Shown here: piece by piece, positions 39,309 to 49,481 of the stretch
How positions within the stretch are numbered: position 1 is the first letter of the stretch
How the letters are laid out: every line of letters begins with the position of its first letter
NCBI GenBank assembly: GCA_001970955.1
Contig: MPUH01000467.1
Coordinates: 1-52,433, forward strand
Reading direction: 5' to 3'
DNA length: 52,433 nt
Source of the DNA: Stentor coeruleus
Taxonomy: Eukaryota; Ciliophora; Heterotrichea; Heterotrichida; Stentoridae
Position numbers and translations under genes: made by a program
Notes under the pieces: model-generated
Told to the model about the DNA's origin: nothing
Database searches by the model: none
Seen by the model: the letters and a program-made list of their open reading frames with translations, nothing else

Positions 39309-39899
39309 ATGAAAAAAAAGTTCATAATCCCAATCAAACAGAAATTTTCTTTAAAATCAAAAGAAAACGTGAATTCTTTAGAAAAACCTCAAGAAAAATC
39401 ACTAAGCCCTCCACCTAGTGTAACTATGGTAACAAGAAGTATTCAAACAGCAGAAGAAGGTCAGACTAGGGGAAAAAATGGATTAAAACGTTTTAGTCTC
39501 CCCAAAAAAAACTCTCAAACAATATCTAATCGTAGCTTAAGTAAACCAAATGTTACAAGCAGCTATAAAAACATATCAACTCCAAATAGTTCTAAAATTT
39601 CTAATGAAAAAAAAGCATATTCTTTTAAAAAAGGCTTCAACATAGAGTCTCCTGTATTAGAATTGCCTAGTTTTAGCATATTAAGCAAGCTTTTTTCAAA
39701 CAAGAATCAGATACTCAGTAGTGATACGCATTGTAAAAAACTTACTTTTACTCAGAAGAGAAATAGACTGGGATATGTTATTAATGAACCTTTTAATTCT
39801 TTGATACACCCACACTTTATGAAGGATGGTAGATCTAAAAGCAAAATTAAAACAGAATCAAGTGAAAGAAGATATAGGAGAAAACTTCTTATTGTATGA
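39309..39899 (+). CDS. Uncharacterised basic Ser/Lys-rich protein
   Basis: Protein of 196 aa, not recognised. It is Lys/Ser/Asn-rich and probably disordered to about residue 105, with SPPPS and KSLSP-type sites. A less biased segment (ESPVLELPSFSILSKLFSNKNQILSS) spans about 113-140, and the C terminus is strongly basic (SERRYRRK). There is no signal peptide or membrane segment. The frame ends in TGA. A 16-nt GTATGATTAAGGTTAG sequence overlaps this stop and could be an intron extending the frame by about 40 codons, but the continuation looks like ordinary G-rich 3' flank, so the short form is preferred. Confidence 0.65.
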   Translation: MKKKFIIPIKQKFSLKSKENVNSLEKPQEKSLSPPPSVTMVTRSIQTAEEGQTRGKNGLKRFSLPKKNSQTISNRSLSKPNVTSSYKNISTPNSSKISNEKKAYSFKKGFNIESPVLELPSFSILSKLFSNKNQILSSDTHCKKLTFTQKRNRLGYVINEPFNSLIHPHFMKDGRSKSKIKTESSERRYRRKLLIV

Positions 39900-40532
39900 T
39901 TAAGGTTAGAAGGAGTATTTAAAATTTATTTATAAATTTTGTTTTAAGGGATTTTATATGAGATTAATGTGTGTGATAAAAGTTATGAGGTTTTGGATTA
40001 GTTGTTTATTTGATAATAGATTAGGAATTTTAGAATAATATGATGATGTTGAGAAAATTTGTATTTAAATTGGTTGTATGATTGTATTTGATTAAAAATT
40101 AGATTTTCTAGAATATTTTATGACGTTTGAAGGCTTGCTATAAGTGATTTTACTAATCTGAGAATCGCATTTTTATTCTAAAAGACTTTATTGCTTATAC
40201 CAGATTAAGCAACTGAAAGTCTGGACATTAAAAAAGAGTCTTAAAAAGTTATTAAAATACAGCTGAATTAAGTTATTAATACTAACATACTAAAATTATA
40301 AGGATAAAAAATGATTTTGCCACACAACATGTCTTAAAATAATTTCTAGTAAAAACATCATGTCGGTAACAAATTAAAAAACGTAAGGTCTAGAATCAAA
40401 GCTAATAAAATGTAAAACTAATACCTCTATAAAACATTATAAAACCCTACCTAAAAACCCTTAGCATACAATCCTACATCCTATTTACATTTTATTATTC
40501 TAAGATAAACATACTTATCTTAAAACGCATTA
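39900..40532. other. Intergenic, no gene seen
   Basis: G-rich after the 39309 gene, then AT-rich. The last 100 bp before VPS13 are C-rich and nearly without G. Confidence 0.5.
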
Positions 40533-43500
40533 ATGGTTATAATGAATACCGCAGTCGCAAACGCACTTAACAGGGTCTTAGGCAACTGGATAAAAGACCT
40601 AAACGCAGACCAACTAAGTCTCTCAGTATTTAAAGGTAAGGTAAAACTTGAAAATCTTCATCTAAAAGAAAACATCCCACATATCCTAGGTCTACCTTTC
40701 GACTTAAAACACGGGACAATCGGCCGAGTAAAAATATTAATCCCATGGACAAGTTTGCTTTCAAGTTCACTAACAATAGAAATATCAGACATATACGCAT
40801 ATCTCACACCAAAAAACCCATCGTCATGGTCAGAAAAATACGAACTTTCAGTTTTAGAAGCAGCTAAAGAATCAGCTCTTCAGCAATATGAAGCTTTTAC
40901 AGACAATGAATTAAAAGAAGCAACAAAAACTGGGTTTCTAACAAGCTCAGCAACAACAATAGTCAATAATGTTCAAGTTAAAATCAACAATATTTATATA
41001 AGATATGAAGATACAATAAGTAGCTCAGACTCTTTTGCTATTGGATTATCATTAAAAAGTCTCTCTGCTCAAACTTGTAACAATAATTGGATTGCTGAAT
41101 ATGTTGATAATAGTGATATTATATATAAATTCATCAAAATTGAAGGATTTCAAATGTTTTGCGATTATAAAAGCAAAATAATCAGGTTCCAGGATTTCTA
41201 TAAAGGACCTTTGGAAACTGAGTTCATCAAACTTGCCCAGCAGGACATAAGAGAAGAGATAGGCCATAATTATTTACTAAAGCCTTTTAGCTTTGAATTA
41301 AAACTCATTTTGTCGATAAAATCAACTTATGATATCCCATTAGCTGATATATCTTTTACTTCAAGTGCATTGTTTTTTGAGATTTATTCAGGTCAGATAA
41401 AGATTTTCTTGAAACTTGGCGAGTTTATGAAACTGTATAACAAATTCAAAGCTGGGGTGCTTAAAAACCTTGATGAACAGGATTTTTTAGATGATGAAAT
41501 AAGAAACAAGTATAAAAATGAATATCGATATTGGAAATCATGTAAAGAAGGGGATGATGACAAAAAGAAATCAGAGAATAGTCTGAAAAAAATGCAAGAA
41601 GGGGTGAAAATCGATTCAATCCGTAAAGCTAGAGATGAGGCGAATCTAACTCTTAGACATAGAAAAAGTGTTAATTTAAAAATCCAAGAAATCCAAGCAA
41701 TAGAAAATGAAAGTCGTAGTTTGACATCAATAATTTCTGTAGTATTTAGTAAAGAAGCTGCAAGAAAAGCTCGAAAACATGCTGAAGAAAAAAAACAACG
41801 ACTTGAAATCGCCCAAAAAGAACTTAAAAGAATCATGGACCTCGACCCTGCAACACTTATTGATCTTCGTATAGACACCCCTTCATCTCAAGATTGGCAA
41901 AAATACAAATTTTTATTCAAAATCAACCGTGGGGGTATTAATATATGCCATGATATCCCATTATTAATATCCCGTTTCGACAAATTTATAATAGAAGGTT
42001 GCATGACTGATACAGCAACTTTTTTCAGATTTAATCTTAGTGCATTTTCTATTAAAGACAACTTTGAAAAAGATAAAGTTTATCCTTATTTGTTTAAATC
42101 TGGGAATTTTAGTGTAGAATTCAATCAGAGTTTTATGGATTTGAAAATTGCATCTGGGGATGCTAGTTTGTGTGTGAAATATGTGGAATTAATGAAAGTT
42201 GTTAGGGTTTTTTCAGAAGCTTTATCGACTACGGTAGATGTTACTGAGTATTTAAGTCAGGCTGGGATGAAAATTCATAACTATATTGCTGATGGAGAAA
42301 GGTATATTGCTGGAGTAATTAGTAAAGCTGTTAGCAAATCACATATAAGTCTTGATCTTGAACTTACATCTTTACAAGTTGTGGTTCCTAATGAAGTTGT
42401 TGGGAAAAAACCGTATTTGATTATGAATATGGGCCAAGTTGGATGTAAAACAAGTATTGATAATGGGTTTAATTCTTATAAAATTTGTGTGGCAGAAATG
42501 GAGTCACATGTTTTTTGGAATAAGGATGAGAAGGAAAAAGACCAGAAAAAAAAAGAGAAAGGAATATGTAAGGATGATGGGAAAAATATTGCAGATGATG
42601 TTATGCCTTTGAGTCATGTGATGATAAAAAAAAGCAAGTTTGTGATTAATGCTGGATTTGATGGGAATGTGAAAGGTGAAATTATGGTAAAACAGTTTAA
42701 TGTTAGGGATCTTAGAGAAAATGCTCGTTTTAATGATATTTTGAGTGCTTATAGTAAAGATTTTAAAAGGAAAGGAAACTATCAGATAAAAATGGCTTTT
42801 GAGATCAAGCCTAAAGAGCATTATAGAGAATATTCAATAACAATAAACGAATTAAGGTTTACAGCAAGTCTTGACTTTGCATCAGCGATGATGGATTTCT
42901 ATTCATCCTTATTAAAAAAATTCGAACTTCCTGCAGACCAACTATCCAATCAAATAGTTTCATCAACTGAGCGTTTTTTATCAAAAACTTCTTATTCTAT
43001 AAGTTTTAATACTTTTAAAGTCTGGTTCCCAACCACTGAAAATACATCAAAAGTTGCCCAATTCAACATGGCCATAAACCTATTTTACAATAGCATTTAC
43101 GACATAACATATTCCTATTCAGAAAACAATACAATTTTATCACTAACTTATCATTCATGTGACAATGAGGCTTATTTGACTTTTTCACATTTGACTGGAT
43201 ACTTGCTAAATATGAAAAAAAGAATTTCACAATCAAAAAACAAGAATCTTATATCCCCATGCAGATTGTCTATAGAATATACTTATAATAAAAATGAGTC
43301 AGATTTATGTGCAGAGATGGATGTTCATGTGAGGATTGAGAGTATTTGTATGATGATTGGGTTTAAGGATTTAGAGTTTTTTAAAACTCTAAGAGAAAAC
43401 TGGGCTCGAAGGCCAAAATTTGCCCAGAGTACACCAAAAGATAAAAAATATGAAGTGAATAAAGAACAGATTACNAGTACACCAAAAGATAAAAAATATG

Positions 43501-46500
43501 AAGTGAATAAAGAACAGATTACTGTGACGAATATTAATGTTGATGGAGATGCGGTTCAGTTAACTTTGATTGATGATACTGGGAGAAAAACTGCATCACT
43601 GTTATATATGCAGATATCTAATTTGTTTGTTATGGCAAGGCAAGACCCATTTGGTATGAGTGCTAAGATTGATATTATTATGTTTATTGACTATTTTAAC
43701 AAAGTTATAGGCGCTTGGGAACCAGTTCTCGAAGACTGGAAATTTACCACAAAATATCAATTCGACTATGAACATAATCATAGTTGCATATCAATAAAAA
43801 GTAACAACATTCTCAATTGGAACCTAACTCATAATTTTATTGATAATCTATCAGTAATATCATCAAAATACTCAAACCCTAAAAGACACGAAGAATCTGA
43901 AGAGTTTATAAATTGTATAACCGAACATACAGGTATTATATATGAAATCCATAATACCCTTGGTATAGAAATAACTGTATGGTTACGTATATCTGAAAAC
44001 AAAGAAAAGTGGTTATTAAATAAAGATCCTATAGTTTTTACTCAAGGTTATGTAAATCGTTTACATGCTCTAACTAGAAAAAAATCAAAAAGCTGTTCTG
44101 CACTTAATAATATCCAAGCTCCAACAAAACTTGCTTTTAATTTTGGGGATGAAAATAGTAAATCTAATGAAGTTATTATTGAACTTGTAAGCTCTCATAT
44201 TTTCCATATACAGACATATAGTAAATTTTCATTTCTCTGTTTTGTAGAAGTCTATGTTCAAGAAGGTAAAAGGATTATCAGTTTTAAACCAGGAGTACTT
44301 ATTTCAAATAACAGTCCATTTCAAATTGGATTAAAAAATGGTAGCAGAAATGTTTATTTAAATTCTTTTACATGTCAAGGTTTACCACTTGAATGGACTT
44401 TATCATTAGATTCTATTAGCATTGAAGGAGAAAAAATTCTAAACCCAAATGAAAAACCTTTATTAACAGACCAGAATGAATTTTTAATAGACGGCAATAC
44501 TCTTGTAACCTCAGTTTGTTGGTATAAAATCGACTCGGAACTTAAACTGCAAGTTGTAGAAATAAACCCAGTATTTTTTTTCAAGAATCTTTTACATAAA
44601 AGAATCGAAGTTTGCAGCGATATTGAAGGGGCTATAGAAACTATTGATCCAGGGGAAGAAAAAGTTCTTAATATAAAACCCGATGAGAAATACTACATGA
44701 AAATTTTCCCAAGAAGGATTTTTGACTATATAAATTTAAATACAAGTAATAGCAAATTCATAGAAGATACAACAATACAAATATCAAACAACGAAGAAAA
44801 ATGCGAACTCTTCACAGAAAGTGTCATATTAAATAACGAAACTCCTATAAATTGCAAGATTATAGGCCAAGAGGAAAGCTCAATCATCATCTCCTCTGAA
44901 GAAAAAAACTTCGAAAACAGCAGCCATTTAGTTAAATACCCAAAAATCTCATCTAAAACTTCAAAATCCCGAGTTATAAAAGTGTATTCAGAATATATAA
45001 TCGTCAATAAAACCCAACATGACCTAATCCTTTCTAATCTACAAGTCCCAGCAAATGAAAACGCATATTACTCAAATCAAAACATCAAAGCTCAAGTAAA
45101 AATGAAAACTTTCCCATCAAAATACAGCCAAAAAATAACTCTAAACACCGTTGGGGTTTCAGGTTCAGTCAAAATTACCCAAACCCAAGATTTACGACCT
45201 AAACATTTTCTTTTCGGTTATAACGTTTCTCAAGCACCTAATCCTTATATATTAACTAAAATCATTACTTTTACCCCAAGGTTTATGATATGGAACTATA
45301 TAGAAATCCCTTTATGTATTAAACAATACAATGTTAAAAACCCATCAATAATTTATATAAAAGAACATGCTTCAGCTGAGTTTTCAATGCAATATCATTT
45401 TGATGACTATCATGCTTCTAAAGGAATTATGGTCGCTGATGGATCTTTAATAAATGATAATCTTGATAGTATTGGAGGATTACCACCAAGTGGACGTTCA
45501 GATAATATTTCTAATCAAAAATATATACAAATAGAAAGAAAAGCTAAAAATGATAACTCATGGTCTGCACCTTTTAATATTGAAGTGATTGAAGACTTTC
45601 AGATAAAGTTTTATAGTAGGGAAACTTCAGCTGAGAAAAAACTAAATGTGTTTCAAAAAGGTTTCCATGTACCAAAGAATTTTACTTTTCTAAGGTATGT
45701 AAGGGTTTTTATATATAGTCAAGATGAAGCTACGATTCATATAGTTTTATTAGATCCCAAAGACCCGGATTTTAGGATACTAAATCAGACTGATGAAGNA
45801 TTAGATCCCAAAGACCCGGATTTTAGGATACTAAATCAGACTGATGAAGATATTTTTGTCAAGCAAAAATCTACTAGAAACCCGCAACAGATAATAAAAA
45901 AAGACTCAAGTTTGAACTGGGTGTGGGACAATAACTTACTAAAATCTAAAATGATAGAGCTTTCTTTGGGAAGATTAAGTAGATATATATCATTAGAAAA
46001 AGTACAAGAAGATAATGTTTTACAATTTGGTGCATATGAAGCTGTGTTATCTGTAAATGGGGTAACTAGAGAATTGGTAATCAGACCACCACAAGAACTT
46101 CCAAAACCTAAAGAGGAAGAGAAAAAAGAAGACATAAAAATTACCGATAAAATCCAAGACACAAACCAAGGCAAAATCACTTTAGCCACTGAAGATCAAG
46201 GACTAGGTGCCGAGATAATCGACTATACAGCCCAAGGAAAAACGAAAAAGCTTGGGAGTATCCAAGACTTTTCTAAAGCAGTAGCTATGAAAATGCAAAT
46301 TATCTCTTCAGACCCATCAAAAGATATACAAAATGAAGAAAAAAAAGAAACAGCAGGTTTTTTAAAAATACTTCAACACACAATAAGCTTTGAATATCGA
46401 GCTGATCTATCAGACATTGGAATTTCTATAAACGACAAATCTAATAATGAACTTTTTTATATAAATCTAAAGAAACTGAAATTAAGATATATAAACAAAT

Positions 46501-48263
46501 CAACTTCATTTGGGGTAAATATAAAAACTGAAACACAAACTTCAATAAGACTTGAGCATTTACAAATAGACTATATGGGATCTGATGATAAGCTTATTCC
46601 TGTAATATTATACCCTGTTAGACATGAAAATGATGGAAAAGATCAGAAAAAAGGGCAAATTGTTATGACAGCTGAAACTGATAATTTAGATTATAAAAAA
46701 ATTCATACAAAGTCAGATGAAATTTATTACTTTTTTTCTTTGGAAATGAGTAGGGAATCTAGTTCTAAGGTCAAAAGGGATGGGACAATTTTTGCGTCAA
46801 TGGATAAATTTGATAATATTGAAATATTGCTAAGGGAAGTACAGGTTAGGATTAATGAGGAGACGATTCATAATTTGTTGAAAATCAAAAATTTTTTTAA
46901 TACGTTTATGAATAGTCAGGGTGTTGAAGCTGAGAATTGTGGATTAGTGTTTAGTAGTAATCTTCCAACGATACCATTTGAACCGTTTTCTTTTCAGAGA
47001 AAAGCGTATTTTAACAAAGTTGTAATCCACGCTATGAAACTTTTACTAACCTTCAAAAAAGCAGGAGAAACTCACAAGCATCAAATGACAACTGAATTCC
47101 CTCTGATAACTCTAATAAAAAAACTAGGTGGAGCTTTTGTTAATGTTAGTGAATCGCCTATGAGTTTTTCAAAAGTGCATATCGAGCATTCATTCCAAAC
47201 TCTAGACAGCTTTACCTGGATTCTTATAAAAAAATACATGCAGCAAGGTATACGACAATTTTACAAGATTTTCGGGTCAATAGACATATTAGGTAACCCT
47301 TTAGTTCTAATAGGCAAATTAGGGACTGGAGCTTATGAGTTTATAAGTGCCCCAACTAAAGGTTTATTAAGTAAAACTCCAGGAGAGTTTAAAAAAGGAC
47401 TTAAAACTGGAGTTAAAGCTTTGCTATCAGGGGTTATAGGAGGTAGTTGTGAGTCATATTCTAAAATATCAGGTTCGCTTTATAATGTTCTTCGTACAGC
47501 AACAGGACAAGAAGTTATATACCAAGAACTTACAACAGAAAGTATAGGTAAAAATATGGTTTTAGGTTTAAAAGACTCAATAATAGATATCGCTCATGGA
47601 GTTAGTGAAATGGTTATAAAGCCATATCAAGGAGCTCGAGCAACAGGTTCCAAAGGCTTTTTAAAAGGGGTCTTTCTTGGTGGCTTCTGTCTTATTTCAT
47701 CCCCAATCAAACTCATCCTACGTATTTCAAACACATTCTCCACATCTATAGCTTCAACATCAATCCTCTTAACCAAAGGTAAAATCCAAAAATATGGCAA
47801 AACTCGATTCCCACGTCAGTTCGGCATTAAAAACATTCTTGAACCTTATAACAAAGATCTTGCTGAGGCTCAAGCATTACTCAAAACTTTTACTCAAAAT
47901 AAAAACCATAAACGAGAAAAACTTATATTTTATTCTCAATTCACATTAGAAAAAGATCAGACAATACTTGATGATAAAAATATAATATTAATGATAACAT
48001 CAAGTAAATTATGGGTTATTATTGATGGGGAAATTATTGAGAATATAAAAATTGATTCTATTATTTTCTTAGAATTTCATGTTATAAAAAAATTGTATTT
48101 TTTAGGTGTAGCTAGTGAAAAAAGGAATTTTGCAATACCGAGTAGAGAATATAGCAAGCTTTATTTTGTGTATAATGTTTTATTGTGCTTAAATGAGAAG
48201 CTTCCTTGTATTTTGTCTCATAAATTTGCCACACCTAGATATGTTAATAAAGATGGATTATAA
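40533..48263 (+). CDS. VPS13: VPS13 family bridge-like lipid transfer protein
   Basis: The raw frame is 2576 aa. It contains two in-frame assembly echoes (43428-43522 and 45749-45849) adding 16 and 17 codons, so the true length is about 2543 aa. The chorein N terminus is clear: NRVLGNWIKDLNADQLSLSV, then G-K-V-K-L-E-N-L-H-L-K and a leucine-rich LPFDLKHGTIG. A charged helical insert lies near 350-450. The long middle part forms the repeating-beta-groove rod and adaptor-binding region. The C-terminal VPS13_C/ATG2-like helices (about 2220-2390: GKLGTGAYEFISAPTKGLLS) and a final PH-like domain follow. The family carries bulk phospholipids between membranes at contact sites. The start is ATG 40533 or 40542. 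Confidence 0.96.
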   Translation: MVIMNTAVANALNRVLGNWIKDLNADQLSLSVFKGKVKLENLHLKENIPHILGLPFDLKHGTIGRVKILIPWTSLLSSSLTIEISDIYAYLTPKNPSSWSEKYELSVLEAAKESALQQYEAFTDNELKEATKTGFLTSSATTIVNNVQVKINNIYIRYEDTISSSDSFAIGLSLKSLSAQTCNNNWIAEYVDNSDIIYKFIKIEGFQMFCDYKSKIIRFQDFYKGPLETEFIKLAQQDIREEIGHNYLLKPFSFELKLILSIKSTYDIPLADISFTSSALFFEIYSGQIKIFLKLGEFMKLYNKFKAGVLKNLDEQDFLDDEIRNKYKNEYRYWKSCKEGDDDKKKSENSLKKMQEGVKIDSIRKARDEANLTLRHRKSVNLKIQEIQAIENESRSLTSIISVVFSKEAARKARKHAEEKKQRLEIAQKELKRIMDLDPATLIDLRIDTPSSQDWQKYKFLFKINRGGINICHDIPLLISRFDKFIIEGCMTDTATFFRFNLSAFSIKDNFEKDKVYPYLFKSGNFSVEFNQSFMDLKIASGDASLCVKYVELMKVVRVFSEALSTTVDVTEYLSQAGMKIHNYIADGERYIAGVISKAVSKSHISLDLELTSLQVVVPNEVVGKKPYLIMNMGQVGCKTSIDNGFNSYKICVAEMESHVFWNKDEKEKDQKKKEKGICKDDGKNIADDVMPLSHVMIKKSKFVINAGFDGNVKGEIMVKQFNVRDLRENARFNDILSAYSKDFKRKGNYQIKMAFEIKPKEHYREYSITINELRFTASLDFASAMMDFYSSLLKKFELPADQLSNQIVSSTERFLSKTSYSISFNTFKVWFPTTENTSKVAQFNMAINLFYNSIYDITYSYSENNTILSLTYHSCDNEAYLTFSHLTGYLLNMKKRISQSKNKNLISPCRLSIEYTYNKNESDLCAEMDVHVRIESICMMIGFKDLEFFKTLRENWARRPKFAQSTPKDKKYEVNKEQIXSTPKDKKYEVNKEQITVTNINVDGDAVQLTLIDDTGRKTASLLYMQISNLFVMARQDPFGMSAKIDIIMFIDYFNKVIGAWEPVLEDWKFTTKYQFDYEHNHSCISIKSNNILNWNLTHNFIDNLSVISSKYSNPKRHEESEEFINCITEHTGIIYEIHNTLGIEITVWLRISENKEKWLLNKDPIVFTQGYVNRLHALTRKKSKSCSALNNIQAPTKLAFNFGDENSKSNEVIIELVSSHIFHIQTYSKFSFLCFVEVYVQEGKRIISFKPGVLISNNSPFQIGLKNGSRNVYLNSFTCQGLPLEWTLSLDSISIEGEKILNPNEKPLLTDQNEFLIDGNTLVTSVCWYKIDSELKLQVVEINPVFFFKNLLHKRIEVCSDIEGAIETIDPGEEKVLNIKPDEKYYMKIFPRRIFDYINLNTSNSKFIEDTTIQISNNEEKCELFTESVILNNETPINCKIIGQEESSIIISSEEKNFENSSHLVKYPKISSKTSKSRVIKVYSEYIIVNKTQHDLILSNLQVPANENAYYSNQNIKAQVKMKTFPSKYSQKITLNTVGVSGSVKITQTQDLRPKHFLFGYNVSQAPNPYILTKIITFTPRFMIWNYIEIPLCIKQYNVKNPSIIYIKEHASAEFSMQYHFDDYHASKGIMVADGSLINDNLDSIGGLPPSGRSDNISNQKYIQIERKAKNDNSWSAPFNIEVIEDFQIKFYSRETSAEKKLNVFQKGFHVPKNFTFLRYVRVFIYSQDEATIHIVLLDPKDPDFRILNQTDEXLDPKDPDFRILNQTDEDIFVKQKSTRNPQQIIKKDSSLNWVWDNNLLKSKMIELSLGRLSRYISLEKVQEDNVLQFGAYEAVLSVNGVTRELVIRPPQELPKPKEEEKKEDIKITDKIQDTNQGKITLATEDQGLGAEIIDYTAQGKTKKLGSIQDFSKAVAMKMQIISSDPSKDIQNEEKKETAGFLKILQHTISFEYRADLSDIGISINDKSNNELFYINLKKLKLRYINKSTSFGVNIKTETQTSIRLEHLQIDYMGSDDKLIPVILYPVRHENDGKDQKKGQIVMTAETDNLDYKKIHTKSDEIYYFFSLEMSRESSSKVKRDGTIFASMDKFDNIEILLREVQVRINEETIHNLLKIKNFFNTFMNSQGVEAENCGLVFSSNLPTIPFEPFSFQRKAYFNKVVIHAMKLLLTFKKAGETHKHQMTTEFPLITLIKKLGGAFVNVSESPMSFSKVHIEHSFQTLDSFTWILIKKYMQQGIRQFYKIFGSIDILGNPLVLIGKLGTGAYEFISAPTKGLLSKTPGEFKKGLKTGVKALLSGVIGGSCESYSKISGSLYNVLRTATGQEVIYQELTTESIGKNMVLGLKDSIIDIAHGVSEMVIKPYQGARATGSKGFLKGVFLGGFCLISSPIKLILRISNTFSTSIASTSILLTKGKIQKYGKTRFPRQFGIKNILEPYNKDLAEAQALLKTFTQNKNHKREKLIFYSQFTLEKDQTILDDKNIILMITSSKLWVIIDGEIIENIKIDSIIFLEFHVIKKLYFLGVASEKRNFAIPSREYSKLYFVYNVLLCLNEKLPCILSHKFATPRYVNKDGL
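43428..43522. repeat. Direct duplication (47 bp) around a single N at 43475
   Basis: 43428-43474 equals 43476-43522. Copy plus N is 48 bp, so the VPS13 frame survives by chance with 16 extra codons. Confidence 0.93.
45749..45849. repeat. Direct duplication (50 bp) around a single N at 45799
   Basis: 45749-45798 equals 45800-45849. Copy plus N is 51 bp, so the VPS13 frame survives with 17 extra codons. Confidence 0.93.
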
Positions 48264-48777
48264 AAGAATTTTTTTTAGGGAAGATAATAAATTGAATGTG
48301 TTAAAGGGTTTTTTTGGGTGTATGAATATCATATAAGATATCGGGATTTATGATTTAGGGTAGCTGGTTTTCAGAAACTTTTTCTAGGTTTAACTTTTAT
48401 AAGCTACTATTTCGATATGTATAAAATAATTATGCTTTTAAGTTGAAAGTTATTATATGAAAGGGTGATACTTTAACACTGAATATTAGGTTTACCAAAT
48501 ATAGTTTATAAAACTTGATTAACTCTTAAATTTTTATAATTTACTTATATGATCTATATTTAAAATTTTTTACTGAAATTTATATTTTGCAGCTATTTCT
48601 AATGTCAAATTGACAAAAGCTTTATCTTCGAGTTGATTTTCAAAATAATCCAAATCTAACAAAGGATGAAAAATACTCGTTTTTTAATCACTTAAAAACT
48701 ATTATGGAAATAATATCATAGATAAAGCTGAGACAAGTATCCGTTTATGGTTATAAGTATGTTGATATGGAATATAA
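48264..48777. other. Intergenic, no gene seen
   Basis: AT-rich 3' flank of VPS13 and 5' flank of the zinc-finger gene. In-frame stops occur just before the ATG at 48778. No motif recognised. Confidence 0.5.
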
Positions 48778-49203
48778 ATGAAATCTCATTGTATGAAAAG
48801 TGTTAAAAAAGATTATTGTAAAAGTTACAATCTAGAGTTTAAGGGTTTGACTAAAGATATAGGTATATCAAAGCAAGAATCACAAACTAAGTTTAAGACT
48901 GAGCTTTGTAGGAATTTAAAAGCTGGATTCTGTGAATTTGGAGACAAGTGCTTTTTTGCCCATAACATTGAAGAACTTAAGGACAAGTTATGTCTTCCCA
49001 ATATAAAACCTGTTAAATGCAAGAGCTTTTCTGAAATGGGTTATTGTATAAGTGGGAATAAATGCCAATTCAATCATCGTGATATGTCTTCAGAAACAGC
49101 TTCGAATTCTCCAAATATGAGTAAAAGAGCATCTCGTAAGTGCTCTGAAGATACACATAAAATCCCAGTCTTTATAGACTTTGAATGTCGAAAACTCTAC
49201 TAA
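48778..49203 (+). CDS. Tandem CCCH zinc-finger protein (TTP/ZFP36-like)
   Basis: Protein of 141 aa with two CCCH fingers: finger 1 Cys44, Cys52, Cys58, His62 (C-x7-C-x5-C-x3-H), preceded by the KTELC lead-in typical of the TTP family; finger 2 Cys81, Cys90, Cys96, His100 (C-x8-C-x5-C-x3-H). The 18 residues between the fingers match the spacing in TTP proteins. Such proteins bind AU-rich elements in mRNA 3' UTRs and promote decay. The C-terminal tail is Ser-rich and may be phosphorylated. The first finger is one residue shorter than the TTP consensus. A TAA lies directly before the start codon in frame. Confidence 0.88.
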   Translation: MKSHCMKSVKKDYCKSYNLEFKGLTKDIGISKQESQTKFKTELCRNLKAGFCEFGDKCFFAHNIEELKDKLCLPNIKPVKCKSFSEMGYCISGNKCQFNHRDMSSETASNSPNMSKRASRKCSEDTHKIPVFIDFECRKLY

Positions 49204-49481
49204 TTTAACTAAGTAGTCCATTATCGACAATCATATTAATCTTTAGTTTTTACTTCCTCTTGCTTTTACCTTTTTGTTCTTCAGCTTTAGTTTTTACTTC
49301 CACAGTTTTTCTCTTTTTCTCAATTATGATATTTTTCTTCATACTATATGATTCCCTCTAAAAATCTTTATATATTTACAATAAAAAATCATATTTATAC
49401 CTTTTAAATACAATAATCATATCTTCATAATCACACAAAAACAATTCACATACAATCCTTACCTTCATATATAACTTATTC
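49204..49481. other. Convergent intergenic with a 30-codon Lys-rich minus-strand ORF
   Basis: 49250-49342 on the minus strand reads a 30-residue peptide starting MKKNIIIEKKRKTVEV and ending KSKRK. It may be a tail exon of an unseen gene or chance. The right half is C-rich, the 3' flank type for minus-strand genes. Confidence 0.3.

Noticed and set aside
39890-39960. 16-nt intron GTATGATTAAGGTTAG extending the 39309 gene
   Set aside because: Borders fit, but the extension has the G-rich composition of 3' flanks and no recognisable coding character; left as a note on the gene.
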